NCBI GenBank assembly: GCA_020698575.1
Contig: CM036247.1
Coordinates: 6,908,256-6,972,255, forward strand
Source of the DNA: Bostrychus sinensis
Taxonomy: Eukaryota > Chordata > Actinopteri > Gobiiformes > Eleotridae
Direction: 5' to 3'
DNA length: 64,000 bases
The position numbers and the translations under genes were made by a program. Positions 11,481-23,513 of this stretch are shown in pieces (position 1 is the first letter of the stretch; each line of letters starts with the position of its first letter). The notes under the pieces are model-generated. The model did not search any database and was not told the origin of the DNA. It was given only the letters and a program-made list of their open reading frames with translations.

Positions 11481-11952
11481 TAATCTTGACGAGACTTTAC
11501 ATTTTTTGGTGACGTGTGCTTGGTTTCAGACTCAAGTGCTTACGACTCATCCAGTGTTTAGTGACTCGGACTTGGACTCAGACGTGAACACACAGGACTG
11601 GAACCTGGACTTGAACTGGTTCAAAGACCTGTTCAAAGACCCGCTCACTCATTGGTCAGCCATTAAATTATGACCACTGACAGCTCATACTTGTAGCTCA
11701 ATAAAAAATCTAAAATGACCTCACTGGACGGCCTTCCTGACGCAACTCTCTCCATTTATCCAGGCTTGGGACAGACCCAGAGTCCACTGTGGCTGAATTA
11801 ATTGCAGTTATAAACAATAATGTCTTTGGATTTCATTTTGAAGTTTTGTAACCAAAAGAGTCTCTGTGTGATCTTTTTGGGGAAAAAACAGGGACAGAGA
11901 TTTATTTTGACTTCAAATATAAAATTAAATGACATAAAGTGAAACATTAATA

Positions 11953-12501
11953 CTGTGGTTCCAAACCTTTTTTGTTTCGTGTTCTCCCTCAGCTTTCTCG
12001 TCATATTATGAGCGCCCCTTCCACTTACACGTGTAAATAATCTTTAAAAATTATAATAAAAAACTTTAAAGACATTTTTTACTAAGTTTTTTGTAAAACT
12101 CAAATTCATTAGATAAGTAATAATCTGCCTATAAAATACAAACACCATTACATTTATTTTACTATTGATATTTTAATGTTAAAATATCGTGACCCGGCCT
12201 TGGATAAAGCGGAAGAAGATCGATGAAATATAAAATTAATAAAAAAAAGCTACTACACTAAAAACATGTAACAAAATATATTCTAATATATAATAATATA
12301 TAATAATATTCTAATAATAATCTTTAGCAGTTTCACTTCCTTTTTATCAGTGAGACACACTGAGCTTGTCTTTCATAGGTTTCGGTAGTTCAATATAAAT
12401 AGATCGCAAATATTTTTCATCTTGGACATAATTTGTGAAAGTAGTAGCCCCTGCAAAATGCTTATGCTAGGGGTCCCTGTACCGCTGGTTGGGAAACACT
12501 G
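11953..12501. mobile_element. hAT-like non-autonomous element, copy 1
   Basis: The left end CTGTGGTTCCAAACC and the right end GGTTGGGAAACACTG are imperfect inverted repeats. They are flanked by 8-bp sequences CATTAATA (11945-11952) and CATTAAAA (12502-12509), which match at 7 of 8. 8-bp TSDs are diagnostic of hAT. It is related to 38511-39322 and, by its right end, to ~32780-32847. A short Rex-type LINE tail (ATAAAGCGGAAGAAGATC) lies at ~12195-12225. No transposase frame. Confidence 0.8.
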
Positions 12502-12509
12502 CATTAAAA

Positions 12510-14254
12510 GACTCTAGATGCTAGAACCTGGTTACCCATTGTAAAAATATATATATTTATCACATGGCTCCTTTTTTTGGTCTCAACTTCTTATGGCATT
12601 TTTTGTGGTGTGGCAGTTCTATGGACTCCTGGCCGTTTTGTTGCTGACTGGGCTCTGTGTTTAAAGCTGGTTTAAAGATGGTTGATTGATTTGTTGCTAG
12701 AATAAAAACGGTACAAGGTATCTCAAGACAAAGTATTTATTCTGATCAGAGAGTGTCCTGCTGTGGCTGAGGGTTTTCTGAGGCTTGAGCAGTAATTGTT
12801 CAGATCACTGAGGATGAGTAATGCAGCAGAGCACAGAACAGGACATTCTGACACAAATGACTCATTCATGTGGACAGACAGAGAGTTTCAGTTTTTCTCT
12901 ATAGCTTTGGCCAGTGTACCGTACATTTAACAATAATAATAATCATACGTGTTATTTATAGGTCCCTTTCAGAACACCGAAGGTCACCTTACACTGCTCA
13001 GTAAAAATACAACTGCAATTATAATCCATGATTAAAATAACATAAACTGGTGAAATAAAATTGGAGATTGTGCAAAAACGGTCAAGGAGGAGTCACGGAG
13101 TCATCTTAAAAATCTGAAAATCCCATGCTGACCCTTAACAATAAAACTTCACTCTATCATTTAAAAATACGTTGTCATGTTTATCCCAATAAACTTCTAT
13201 AAAAAACATAACAAAAAACAGACTGTTGGTTAAAATTAGCTTCAAAATAAGATTTTTAAGCATTTACCTACATAATTGTAATTCATTTCAGATTAAATGT
13301 CTTTTTATACACTTAAAGTCAGATTTATCCAATGTTTGAAAAAGACGTGATAAAAGTGGAGCACACCCAGGCGCAGCTGAGGAGCTAAATGAGCGCAGCA
13401 CAGATTTTGCTCTGGTGACTCAATGAATCTGTAAAATGAGGCGTTCTCACCAGAAAGCACAAAATTCAAGGAAGAAAATGCTGGTAGCCCATTAACTTGA
13501 AAGTTGGCAGGTCGTTCCACGCTCCTCCAAGTTCACACTGCAGTTGTGTCCTTGGGCAAGACACCAATCTTGCTTCCAGTTTCTGCGGTTAACACATCAT
13601 CAGACTCTGATTCATTGACAGACCTTCAACAAAAATCCTTAAAATCCATGTTCTCAGTAGAAAATGTTTGAAGCTTGAGACAGTATTGACCTGTTTCTGA
13701 TAAAAGACCCTTTCATGTCTGACTGTATCCCATGATGCATCGGGTCAGTGTAACCAGAGATGACCCCGCGACCTGTGCTTATGATCAATGCATGCAAATT
13801 TGACTCATGCGCTGTTTCCTGCTGACTGTATAAGTGTGTGTTCGGCTGAAACGCTTAGTAAGCTCTGGGCAGAGAGAGAGCTCACGTCTTTCAGTGTTAA
13901 TCCAATCAGAGGCTGCACTGGGACAAGGTGAGGACCACCACTACCCCCTCCTCACGGGACACAGCTGCCAGCGGTCAACAGCTGGAGGAAATGTCTGATG
14001 ACTCGGCTTTTCTGTTTTACTCCTAGAATGTTATGGCAATGGGAAAAAAAATGTTAGAAAGAATTGAGCTATGGTCAAACACAGATTAACAGCTTGCACT
14101 AGGCTTAAAACTAAAGTTGTTGCAGAGTTGTTGGTCTCGCAGTGACGGGTTCAAAGACGTGCAATCTCACAGCTGAACAATATGGCTATGGCTTACAACA
14201 AAAAATGTACAAGAAAGTGTAAAAAGGGCCATAAACTGGCAAAAATAAACATTC
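12510..14254. other. No gene recognised; minor repeat scraps
   Basis: Contains GTTGTGTCCTTGGGCAAGAC near 13537, a phrase from a common fish repeat. Nothing else is recognisable. Confidence 0.45.
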
Positions 14255-14538
14255 GGTAACACTTTAGTTTAGGGTCCACTTATTAACCATTAACTAAGTG
14301 CTAATTAGCATGCTAGTTTGTGGTTAATTAGCTCTTAATTGCTAATTATAAAGCAGTAATTATGAGTTTATTAAAGGAAAAATATTAGTTAATTGCTAAT
14401 TAGTTGTAGAATATGTTCACACAGAATGAGGATTAATAGGTGCTTTATAAATACCTATTAAGAGCTAATTAAGCGCTAACTAGCATAATTAGCACTTAGT
14501 TAAAGGTTAATTGGTGGACCCTAAACTTAAGTGATACC
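14255..14538. mobile_element. Fold-back MITE
   Basis: GGTAACACTTTAGTTTAGGG at the left pairs with CCCTAAACTTAAGTGATACC at the right. The interior is a further imperfect palindrome of TTAATTAGC-type blocks (GCTAATTAGCATGCTAG against CTAGCATAATTAGC). The 284-bp unit would form a near-continuous hairpin. It is non-coding. Confidence 0.8.
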
Positions 14539-15880
14539 ACACATTCTATTGCTAGTTTGCTATTCAGTGCATTAACTTGCAAATGTCTTAAATTACTAAC
14601 TTATTCCAACTATAGTGGGATTTTAATAAATAGATAGAAGCAGATATATTTTCCACCAAGGAGTTGGGTTTCAGAGCCCAGGCTGTGGGCTTTTTGGGGC
14701 CCCTTAGTTTGTCAAGTTACGATGGAGAGATTGCTAATTCCAGATGATCCACAAACATGTCATATACTTTGTGAGCAAAACAGGCTACTCTGATGTTGAA
14801 GTTACACATCTTGAGCAACTAAAGCAAGACAACTAATGAAAAAAAAAAAAAAGATAATACAAAGAAAACAATACAGGAGACTGCAACTAACTCAAGAATC
14901 AAAGAATCAACAATAGGCCTCATATTTCCAGGTCAACACTGTAAATAAGAGTTTGTTCTTATTTATTTCTTGTAAAATAAAGGGTAAATGAAAAAAAAAA
15001 TCTTGTGTTGACTGTAAAGCACAAATACATTTACATCTGAGAAACATCTGCACAACAACATTCTCTTCAGATTAGGCTGCACATTCAGTTTTGGGGGTCC
15101 CCTAGTGGCTTGTGGGGCCCTCAGGATGAACAAACTCCGCATAAAGCAAGAAATGGCTCTGCTGGCTTGTTATGGCCAATCGGGATGTGCCACTTTCTCG
15201 ACCTGAGACTTCAGAGACACCAGGTCGTGATCCTTTCTTGATCCTGGCTTTATTGCCCAACTCATTTAGAACTCCAAAATGGCTTATTTAAGGTGAAAAA
15301 GAGGTATTGCTCTCCTTTAAGATGCATTTATCTCAAAATATGACAATAGCACAAGCTTTTTGAGAATCAATAACCCGACTCCAGTGTGTTCCCATGCAAA
15401 ACACATACAGTAAAGGCTGCTTTTTTTGCTATCCATTGGTAAATTTAACTGAAAAGCCTACTGCGCTGTGCTCTCATTGTAAACCGCAGTAAGTACTGTG
15501 TGTACCGTGGGCAGACAGAGGCCGAGAGCGGAGTTGGACCAAAGGCAGCAGAAGCAGAACCAGGCTGTTTGTGTTGTACAGATGTAATCAGCCGGTGTGG
15601 ATACAGAGGTAATAACTCCAGTGGAGAAGAGCCAGCGCTGAATCTGTCTCTGTCAGAGGGACACACAGTAATCAGCGGAAAAAAAAACAAGTCCAAAGAT
15701 CCAGCACCACAGCACTGTCTCACAAATAAACAGAGGAAGTCTGGTTGTGATGCCCTGGACTGGACTCGGGGCTAAGTGGACTAGGCTCTCGAGGCTAAGG
15801 TTAAATTGGACGGTAAATGTCTTTGCCTGGACTAAGTCGGTCACAGCTAATCAAATACAAGCCAGAAATCGCAGAAATAT
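14539..15880. other. No gene recognised
   Basis: The overlapping frames on opposite strands at 15445-15844 have no recognisable domain. Nothing else is seen. Confidence 0.4.
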
Positions 15881-15892
15881 AACGCCCTCTTG

Positions 15893-15956
15893 CCTCGAGC
15901 CAGGAATCTTCTAATTCACGGGTAAATGCTCCATCTGTTGACCGTCAAAACCCTTT
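15893..15956 (-). mobile_element. tRNA-derived SINE head, remnant 2
   Basis: The minus strand reads CAACAGATGGAGCATTTACC then TTAGAAGATTCC and a B-box-like CCTGGCTCGAGG. It matches 4384-4452 in order, here with a better-preserved B box. Confidence 0.5.
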
Positions 15957-15964
15957 GCTCTCAC

Positions 15965-16530
15965 TACAATAACAGGGTAACTCCAGTTTTTCTTTTTAGC
16001 ATGAAATTTAAGACCGTTTCAAGTCTTTTTAATTCCACTTAGATAAAAACTGAATGCCAAGATTGCGCCAAAAGGACAATAGTCTGTATAAATTTTACAC
16101 TAATAAAATATCAGCATTACTCTCTGAAATTCTTGGTTTTATTTTAAAAGTCTAACACAGGCGAAATAACTCCAGTTCTGCATTAAAAATCTCAAAATGC
16201 AATCATAAATTCCAGTAGTAACAGCATTTACTTTATTGTGGGAATGCTTTTTTTCGACAAATGTGCCTGCAACATTACACAGCGCATTAAAAAGGAGACT
16301 TGGCTTTCAAAAACTAATTAGGCACATTCGAGTTAGTGACTTTAAAATATTCATAAAACACTGTCTTTTTTTAGTTGGATGTGAATTTAGCAAAAAAAAA
16401 AAAATCTATAGACTTCTCTGTTGTTTCTTGCAAAGCATTAATAGTAAAATATATTTATGACAACTACAACATTGGAAAAACTTGACTTCGATGTCCTAAT
16501 TTCACAATTTGATTTTAACAGAACTGGATC
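15965..16530. repeat. TTTAAGACC-type dispersed repeat, copy 1
   Basis: Starts around AGGGTAACTCCAG and GAAATTTAAGACC. It shares TTTTACACTAATAAAA, TTATTTTAAAAG and ATAACTCCAGTTCTGCATTA with 42781-43460. Probably a decayed non-autonomous transposon. Confidence 0.55.
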
Positions 16531-17309
16531 TAAACGTTTTTTTTATTCGGCTGTGTTGAGGTTAGAGATGGAGGCCCAGAGGAAGACCAAAGAGGAGATT
16601 TATGGATGAAGTGAAAGAAGAAGAGGATGCAGAGTATAGAGTTAGATGATCTTGTACAAAGCAGCTATAGTCCAAATATATGGTGGCTATAGTTATAAAC
16701 ACAAAAAAGCTGAGGTCTCATTTTTATCACTCGACATTTCATTCACACATAGGTCAAATATTAATACAGCATATCTCTTTAAAACGCTCTGTAAATATTG
16801 CAGAGCCCCCGTCACGCCTGTCTGTTAAAGTGCCTGGATGCCCCGGAGCAGACCACCACAGCCGGGAGCCAAACACCAGGACCCTGATCCTGATCTGGGC
16901 CTGAGGCGGTCCTGTAAGTCCACCTGATCCACCTGAAATGTGCTGCGTGTGCAAGATAAGGAGGCACGAGGGCTGAGTCTATATGAAATCCCATGCATTA
17001 GGCTGACATGTGTACAGCAGTGTCACAGATACAGCCTGGGACTAAATAAGATGGTTTGGGATTAAATTCTTACCATATCCTACTGAAATGGGCATTGGTA
17101 TTGGAGACACACGTTAAAGGTCCAGCTTCGTCCCACCGTCCCAAACATGCATGGACTAGGTGAGCTGTTGAAGGACTAACTGTAAGAGTGAATGGTTTTC
17201 TGTCTGTGTCTCTCAGTGTTAGTCCTGCGACTGACCATTGATCAAGGTTTACCCCACACGTCGTTAAAGGTCAAGAAAGGTATGCTTTATTGTCCTCGTA
17301 GAGAAATTT
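16531..17309. other. No gene; a possible LINE-tail scrap at 17136-17265
   Basis: The part at 17136-17265 holds AGAGTGAATGGTT and CTGTCTGTGTCTCTCAGTG, like the LINE tail at 26455-26668. The rest is unassigned. Confidence 0.4.
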
Positions 17310-17965
17310 CTCCTCAAACACTCCTCTTCACCGCAGCAGCAGAACCGTCTGCCTCTTCAGCCTCGCCCGCTCCTCCTCTTCACCGCAGCAGTGGAACCAT
17401 CAGCCTCCTCAGCCTCTCCATCTCCTCCTCTTCACCGCATCAGCATAACCATCAGCCTCCTCAGCCTCTCCATCTCCTCCTCTTCGCAGCAGCAGAACCA
17501 TCTGCCTCCTCAGCCTCTCCTTCTCCTCCTCTTCACCGCAGCAGCAGAACTATCATCCCCCTCAGACTCTCCACATTCTCCTCTTCACCGCAGCAGCAGA
17601 ACCATCAGTCTCCTCAGCCTCTCCTTCTCCTTTTCTTCGCCACAGCAGCAGAACCATCTGCCTCCTCAGCCTCTCCTTCTCCTCCTCTTCACCGCAGCAG
17701 CAGAACTATCAGCCCCCTCAGCCCCTCCACGTTCTCCTCTTTATCTCAGCAGCAGAACCATCAGTCTCCTCAGCCTCTCCCTCTCCTCCTCTTCACCGCA
17801 GCAGCAGAAATTATCAGCCTCCTCAGCCTCTTCATCTCGTCATTGCAGCAGCAGAACCATCTGCCTCCTCAGCCTCTCCTTCTCCTCCTCTTCACCGCAG
17901 CAGCAGAACTATCAGCCCCCTCAGCCTCTCCATGTTCTTCTCTTCACTGCAGCAGCAGAACCATC
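17310..17965. repeat. 52-bp minisatellite
   Basis: About 12 units built from CAGCAGCAGAACCATCTGCC, TCCTCAGCCTCTCC and TTCTCCTCCTCTTCACCG. 52 is not a multiple of three, so all three plus-strand frames stay open for long distances. The resulting serine/proline-rich frames (17192-18007, 17391-18068) are not taken as genes. Confidence 0.9.
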
Positions 17966-18770
17966 AGTATATATTATATTTTATTGGCTTCAAGCTTGCA
18001 AATGTAGATGTCCACTTGTCTACTTTAGTGCCTATTATAAATTCATGTATTTTAACATCTGCCAATGATTCAGTCTTTAAACTTCTCTCGCAGCATTAGC
18101 AAAAGATTGGAGGCAGCGCGCTAAAGACCCGGTGTTAGAGGTCAGAACAACATTTACACTGGACTTCTGCCAGTTCCACCAAGAAGAGAGACTCTGCCCG
18201 CCCTGGGAGTTGTTTTACAGACCTTACACTTGGAGGGGGATCTTAGGAACACACCGATCGATACTGCGTCGTGTGCGCTGGCCCTAGAGCCGCCATCTTG
18301 GGTCCCCTGGTGTAAGTGTAGTGAGGGGGAGGAAACATCACAGCCAATGTCAGAGCGAAGGTGGGAGAGTTCAAGCTCAAAAACAGGATTATAGCTTTGA
18401 ACCGCGAACCCTCGGAGCTGATGTGTATTCATGGAGGAGACAGGGGCAGGCGGTGGGAGAGTGGAGAGGCATTAGCCAGCCCTTCAGTTTGAGCCTGAGA
18501 GAGAGAACAGGCTGACCTTGACCCTTGAAAAAATAAAAAAATAAAAAAATAAGCAGAAGAGAAGGGCGTGTGCTTTCATGTTGAATGAGGGGAGGTTACT
18601 GACCTTTTCAAATGCAATTTTATACAGAGATCTGAGCATTTGTAGTGATTTTTGTCTTGTAATATTTATCTACTACATACCACTACTCAAGTCCATTTTG
18701 TTTTATTCTTTTAAGTATATTTTGTCTCCAGAGGTAATGCTGTGTAACACAGGAAGGAGATAAGTTGTGT
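17966..18770. other. No gene recognised
   Basis: Single-copy in this window as far as can be seen. Frames are short and unsupported. Confidence 0.4.
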
Positions 18771-18952
18771 TTCCACTGGGACAGTACGGGGCAGGTTGGG
18801 CCGGGACATAAGTGTTTCTGCTGCCAAAAGCAATGGGGGCCAGCTCTGGGATGGCTGTGGAAAAGGTGGAGCTACACTGCAAAAAATCATTATCTACATT
18901 AGATAAAATTACTTGAATTCACATTATCAATCTTGATTTAAGCAAAAATAAC

Positions 18953-19679
18953 TACCGTATGTTCCGGACTATAAGTCGCACTTTTTTCCATAGTCTGGCT
19001 AGGGGTGCGACGTATACTCAGGTGTGACTTATATATTAAAATATTTCAGGTGTTGGTTAGAGGGCGCTCTAGGCTTGTGTACCAGCATCTGCTGCACCTG
19101 TACCACTGACAATTTAAAATGTAAACATTACCTCTAACAACTTAGGCTATAAAGACAACTGAGAAAGAGCGGAATAATTGGAAATGGAACTGATGCTGAG
19201 TCTGACGACAGCCACGCAGAGGAGGAAGCGGCGCTTCGTCTACCTCCGGAGTTGGCGGAGTTGTTCAGAAGCGACACCGAGGATGAAGAATTTAAAGGAT
19301 TTAGTGATTAGGAGTGAGATGGTGAGTTTGGTGAACTTGTTATATTATGTTCTTTACGCTATAGTTATGTGAATAACTGTTAATATATTACGTTAACATA
19401 CGAGACACCTATTCAGTTCGTTGTTTATGCTTCATGTAGCTGAATAACCATCAATGTGTTACGTTAGCAAACCACACACCTATTCAGCCTGTTGTTCTCT
19501 ATTCTATTATTACTATAACTTGCCTTTCAAGATGAAATGTCTGTTCTTGGTGTCGGATTTTGTAAAATAAATTTCCCCCAAAAAATGTGACTTATAGTCC
19601 AGTGCGACTTATATACGTTTTTTTCTTCTTCATTATGCATTTTTTGGCTAGTGCGACTTACACTCCGGAAAATACGGCA
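18953..19679. mobile_element. pogo-like TIR element (AAGTCGCAC family)
   Basis: The left end TACCGTATGTTCCGGACTAT and right end CACTCCGGAAAATACGGCA are inverted repeats. They share the CCGTATTTTCC core with the elements at 2992 and 21943, but the subterminal motif is ATAAGTCGCAC. The interior retains a piece of coding sequence (19153-19311) that fits a pogo/Tigger transposase C-terminus. It is nested inside the CACTGC MITE. Confidence 0.75.
19153..19311 (+). pseudogene. Acidic C-terminal fragment of a pogo/Tigger-like transposase
   Basis: The frame is open from a stop at 19150-19152 to TAG at 19309-19311 and encodes about 52 residues without a usable start. It begins RQLRKSGIIGNGTDAESDD, which resembles the SFRKCGISNALDG segment near the C-terminus of Tigger/pogo transposases. 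It continues into an acidic tail with LPPELAELFRSDTEDEEF. The DNA-binding and DDE regions are absent, so the element is an internal-deletion derivative that retained the last part of its coding region. The TA-flanked TIRs agree with that superfamily. Family assignment is by eye. Confidence 0.5.
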
Positions 19680-19969
19680 ATTATGTTTTAGGTACAGCAC
19701 TAATACGGTAGGTTAGATTTATTTATTTATTAGGTAACTCATTACTAGATTATTTGCCTTTTTTTCAAAGTATTTTTTCCCAGTTTCAAGCTATTTTTAC
19801 TTATTTCAAGCAAAATATCTTACCACATGGACAGAAAAATTTTGATTGATATAAGTAAAAAATTGCTTGAAACAGGTAAAAAATACTTTGAAACAAGACA
19901 AATAATCTAGTAATAGGTTACCTAATAAATAAATAAATCTAATCTGGTGAAAATTGCTCAAATCAAAAA

Positions 19970-21265
19970 TTTGAGGGTACACACTGCTGCACGTTGATTG
20001 GACGATAGATAATCCTCACTTGAGTGAAAACGAAGAGCAAAGCTGGCATGAACTAGCAACAGCTTTTTCCAGTTTTAGACGGACTCTCGTTGGCGAATCA
20101 AAACATTACATTTATAGTTTAGTTTTCATTAACACAAGTCCAGTCAAATTTATTACCTTAAACCGTGAGTGGTTAAAAAGTATAATATTAAGAGTGGTAT
20201 AGCTCAGATTTCAGGTCACTACTCTGTATACTGTCTAATAAAGCCTGAAAAAGCCACATAAAAAGAAACATTAATATTAATTCATATTATGTCACTTTTT
20301 CATCAGTGAGACCAGGCCCAGCGAAAGGTTTACTGGAGCCCAGGGCAAAAAAAAAAAAAAAGGCTCCACATGGGCCCATTATAATGGAAAATATAAGAGG
20401 GACCATTTCTGGGTTTAAGTCCAGTACAAAACCAGGACTAAACCAGGACTACAAAAACTAGTACCAAATGAATAAATATGGCCTAAACCCAAAATTAAAC
20501 CAAGAATAAAGACTAAAGAAGCTCTGGCAGCTTTAGTGGTAAGTTAATCTTGGCCACCTCTAGAACAGCACTGTCCATTTTACAACCTTTAAAAACATTG
20601 TGACTTAAAAAAACAAACAAATAAAAAACACTATTTCCAATGAATTACAAGACCTTATTATATTTTAATGCTTTATAAGGCTACAAAGAGTTTATTTACT
20701 GTTAAAAGAGTTCACATTTGGAGCACAGTAATCTTCACCATGTTTTTTTCTTAATAACCAAAACAAAATTACTCACCTTTTTCCCAGACTGTGGTCAAAC
20801 AAAAATAAGGCTTTTGGTTCTTTAGTGGAATCTGCAGCCGTCTGGACAGAGCTGTGTTGTATTATTTTGTTTGTGGTGTTAGCTGCAGCCCTGCCCTGAG
20901 TCTCAGATCCTTAATGAGAGACAGCAGCGGTGTAAGAGAGATGCCAGAGCGGGTTAGGGCTGTGTCTGGATCACTCTGAGGAGACCGGGGATAAAGATAA
21001 TACTGGTTCACCTGCAAAAAATATCAAAAAAACAAGCTCTGAATCTTCAATATGAGCGAGGCGAGAGGTCTGACAGAGACTCAGCTCGGTGAGGCTATGT
21101 TATTATCACTTCTAATACACTAAGAAAAGCTTTTCGGGTTGTGTTGATTTCAAACATGCAAATACGTATATCATTATAAACATCTACATTGTATTAAAAA
21201 AGTTATTGAATGCGTACATTTCCCTAAGACTGCAAACAACAACAACACACTGACTCAATGCCAGA
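19970..21265. other. No gene; A+T-rich
   Basis: 19980-20100 resembles 44650-44690 (ACTGCTGC...TGATTGGACGA), suggesting a shared repeat around the nested MITE. A 15-base A-run lies near 20347-20362. No coding evidence. Confidence 0.4.
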
Positions 21266-21269
21266 GACA

Positions 21270-21900
21270 TAGGCTGTGTCTGAACGTCCTCCCTAATCCC
21301 TCTATAGTGCACTATGTATGTCTAGTGCATAAAAAATAGTGCACTCAATATTTCCCACAATGAATTTTGAAAAGTAGTGGACAGCGATGGTCACTAGAGG
21401 TCAGTATAGACCAGAATGCTTTGCGAGTTTCGGAGGAGAACAGCGGGACTGCGGCAGGTCTTTAAACTGTACAAAACACGTCTGAATGAAACCAGTTAGA
21501 AACGCCTTTTTTTACTTCTGTCACGTTGTAATCAGACATAAAAAAGCTCTTAAATAAACCGTTGCAGTGTAAAATTGCTAACGTTAGCTTAGCCAGCGTT
21601 CAGCCTCCCCACGTAAGGCACACAGCTGCAATAATCCACTCTGTTTTATTCATTATAGCGATAATTCATGTTAAATATCACACATATGACTAATATTTAT
21701 CTATAAATACTAAAACATCAAGTGAGTCTGGTCGGGCTTTATCACAGAAGAACATTATCAGCGGAGTTTTGCCGAACTTTTTTTACACAGATGCCATAGT
21801 CACGTGATCACCGCTGAGAGAAAAATAGTGAGCGAGTGTCCGAATGCTGGATATAGAGATTGAGCGGTTAGGAGCTAGGGATGACGTTCGGACACAGCTA
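21270..21900. mobile_element. TIR element, GGCTGTGTCTGAACGTC ends
   Basis: The left AGGCTGTGTCTGAACGTCCT and right GATGACGTTCGGACACAGCT are inverted repeats of roughly 30 bp with mismatches, and subterminal AGTGCACT motifs follow. 631 bp, no transposase. Superfamily not certain (PIF/Harbinger-like is possible). Confidence 0.65.
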
Positions 21901-21942
21901 TGATCTGTGCCATTTTCTATTATTTATTAATATTAATTTGAG

Positions 21943-22600
21943 TACCGTACTACTTTCCGCACTATAAGGGGCACCTAAAAGCCTTTAATTTTCTCAAAAA
22001 CCGACAGTGCGCCTTATAATCCGATGCGCCTTATATATGGATCAATGTTGGTTAATTATGGCTACCGTATTCAGGGGGCGTCGCCGAAGTGACAGCGGTA
22101 AAAACGTTAAAGGGGAATTCCAGTCCCAGCTGTTCATGTGTACCATAGGCGTGTTTATGGATCCTGTCGCAAAAGAACAAGGAGGCGCGGCCTTTGCTCC
22201 ATCTCAGTAGAAGAGTTGCGACATTGAGGGAACAGAAAACTGAGCGCTCGAACGCTGTTCATGTAGCTTTGAACTGTGACAAATGGATTTGGAAATACAT
22301 TGTTTTCAACGAGGGCGGCGCAAATAAGAGCTACCGGTACGTACGGTACCGTATTGTGAATGCACTAACTTGTTTTGGGAGTGAACGGAGTTGTAAGAAC
22401 ACTGGTTTGTATTCTATTAATAAAGTTTGACTGACTGACTTATCTGACTGTTTTATTGACATTCCCTTTAGCGCAGCGCCATCTAGTGGATGCGCCTTAT
22501 AATGCGGTGCGCCCTATATATGAAAACAGTTTTAAAATAGGCCATTCATTGATGGTGCGCCTTATAATCCGATGCGCCCTATAGTGCGGAAAATACGGTA
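21943..22600. mobile_element. pogo-like TIR element (GGCGCA family), copy 2
   Basis: TACCGTACTACTTTCCGCAC at the left and GTGCGGAAAATACGGTA at the right, with TA at both borders. The interior matches copy 1 (2992-3889) in reverse orientation, including GGGGGCGTCGCCGAAGTGAC and GCGCCATCTAGTGGATGCGC. It lacks the ~550-bp block present in copy 1. Confidence 0.78.
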
Positions 22601-22735
22601 AATTAAAGTAGACTGTATTTGCCTATATCTGCTTTCTGTAATTTATGACAAAACAGTGAATGGTTTTCACAATTTAAATCCTTGCAGCATCAGAGATTAT
22701 TCTTTATATTTTGTTCTTGTTTTTATTGATTATTA

Positions 22736-23513
22736 CAGCAGTTCCCAAAGTGGGGTCTGGGGGTCCACAAAGGTATTGCAGGAGGGCCCCCAGAGGCTGT
22801 CTATATTAAGTACATAAAAAGAAATTGAGTTTGAAATTCACTGTAAAAAACAATGCTGCAAAAACTCAAGGCAACAGGATCCCTCAAGATTTTTGAGTTT
22901 TGGTGATCAACTCAAAATCTCAAGTTTTCAACAACTAAAATTTTTTTACTCATCAAATTTAATGTTCATACATCTAAAAACTTGAAATTTTTACTCACTA
23001 TCTTTATTTTTTCCAACTCATCTTACAGCCAACTGCCTCCACTGTTCAGAAAAAGTATTATTGATAATAATAAAAACTAAATATACTACATTTAACAAAA
23101 GAATAACTTTTTTCTGAACACTGTAAGTTGGCTGTAAGATGAGTAAAAAAATAATGATAGAGAGAAAAACTTAAAAATTAGAAATGTTTTTAGACGTATG
23201 AACATGAAATTAAGTGAAAATGTGGAAAACTTGAGATTTTGAGTTGGCCCCAAAAATCTTGAGGGATCCTTTGCCTTGAGTTATTGAGTTTTTGAAGCAT
23301 TTTATATATTTTTTACAGTGTGTTTGTTTAAAAATATAACTTTGAAACACTTTTTAGCCAATAGTCAGTGTCTTTTGTAATGTTTTTATAGAAATATATG
23401 GAGAAAAACATGAAAATAAAATTTGGGATCGAGGGAAGTTGTATTGTTGGGGGTCCACGTGGGATTTTGGTAAATTTAAGGGGCCATGACACTCCTGACT
23501 TTGGGAATGGCTG
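22736..23513. mobile_element. hAT-like element with a nested fold-back MITE
   Basis: The left CAGCAGTTCCCAAAGTGGGG and right TGACTTTGGGAATGGCTG are inverted repeats. The flanks GATTATTA (22728-22735) and GACTATTA (23514-23521) match at 7 of 8, an hAT-type TSD. The interior is interrupted by 22839-23320. No transposase frame. Confidence 0.8.
22839..23320. mobile_element. Fold-back MITE (CACTGTAAAAAA), nested
   Basis: CACTGTAAAAAACAATGCTG at the left pairs with the right end TATTTTTTACAGTG. The arms continue inward (CTCAAGGCAACAGGATCCCT against GGGATCCTTTGCCTTGAG; TTGAGTTTTGGTGATCAACTC against GAGTTGGCC). The whole 482 bp is an imperfect hairpin. Confidence 0.82.

Larger units (their letters stand above)
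18875..19968. mobile_element. Palindromic CACTGCAAAAAA MITE, split by a pogo-like element
   Basis: The left end CACTGCAAAAAATCAT at 18875 matches the copy at 40365. The interior at 19712-19945 is an inverted repeat: GATTTATTTATTTATTAGGT against ACCTAATAAATAAATAAATC, with CAAAGTATTTTTT against AAAAAATACTTTG. The outer right end is lost. A pogo-like element interrupts it at 18953. Confidence 0.7.

Noticed and set aside
17192..18068. Serine/proline-rich frames of 225 and 271 codons
   Set aside because: The 52-bp minisatellite lacks stops in these phases. Codons show no selection and the frames overlap each other.
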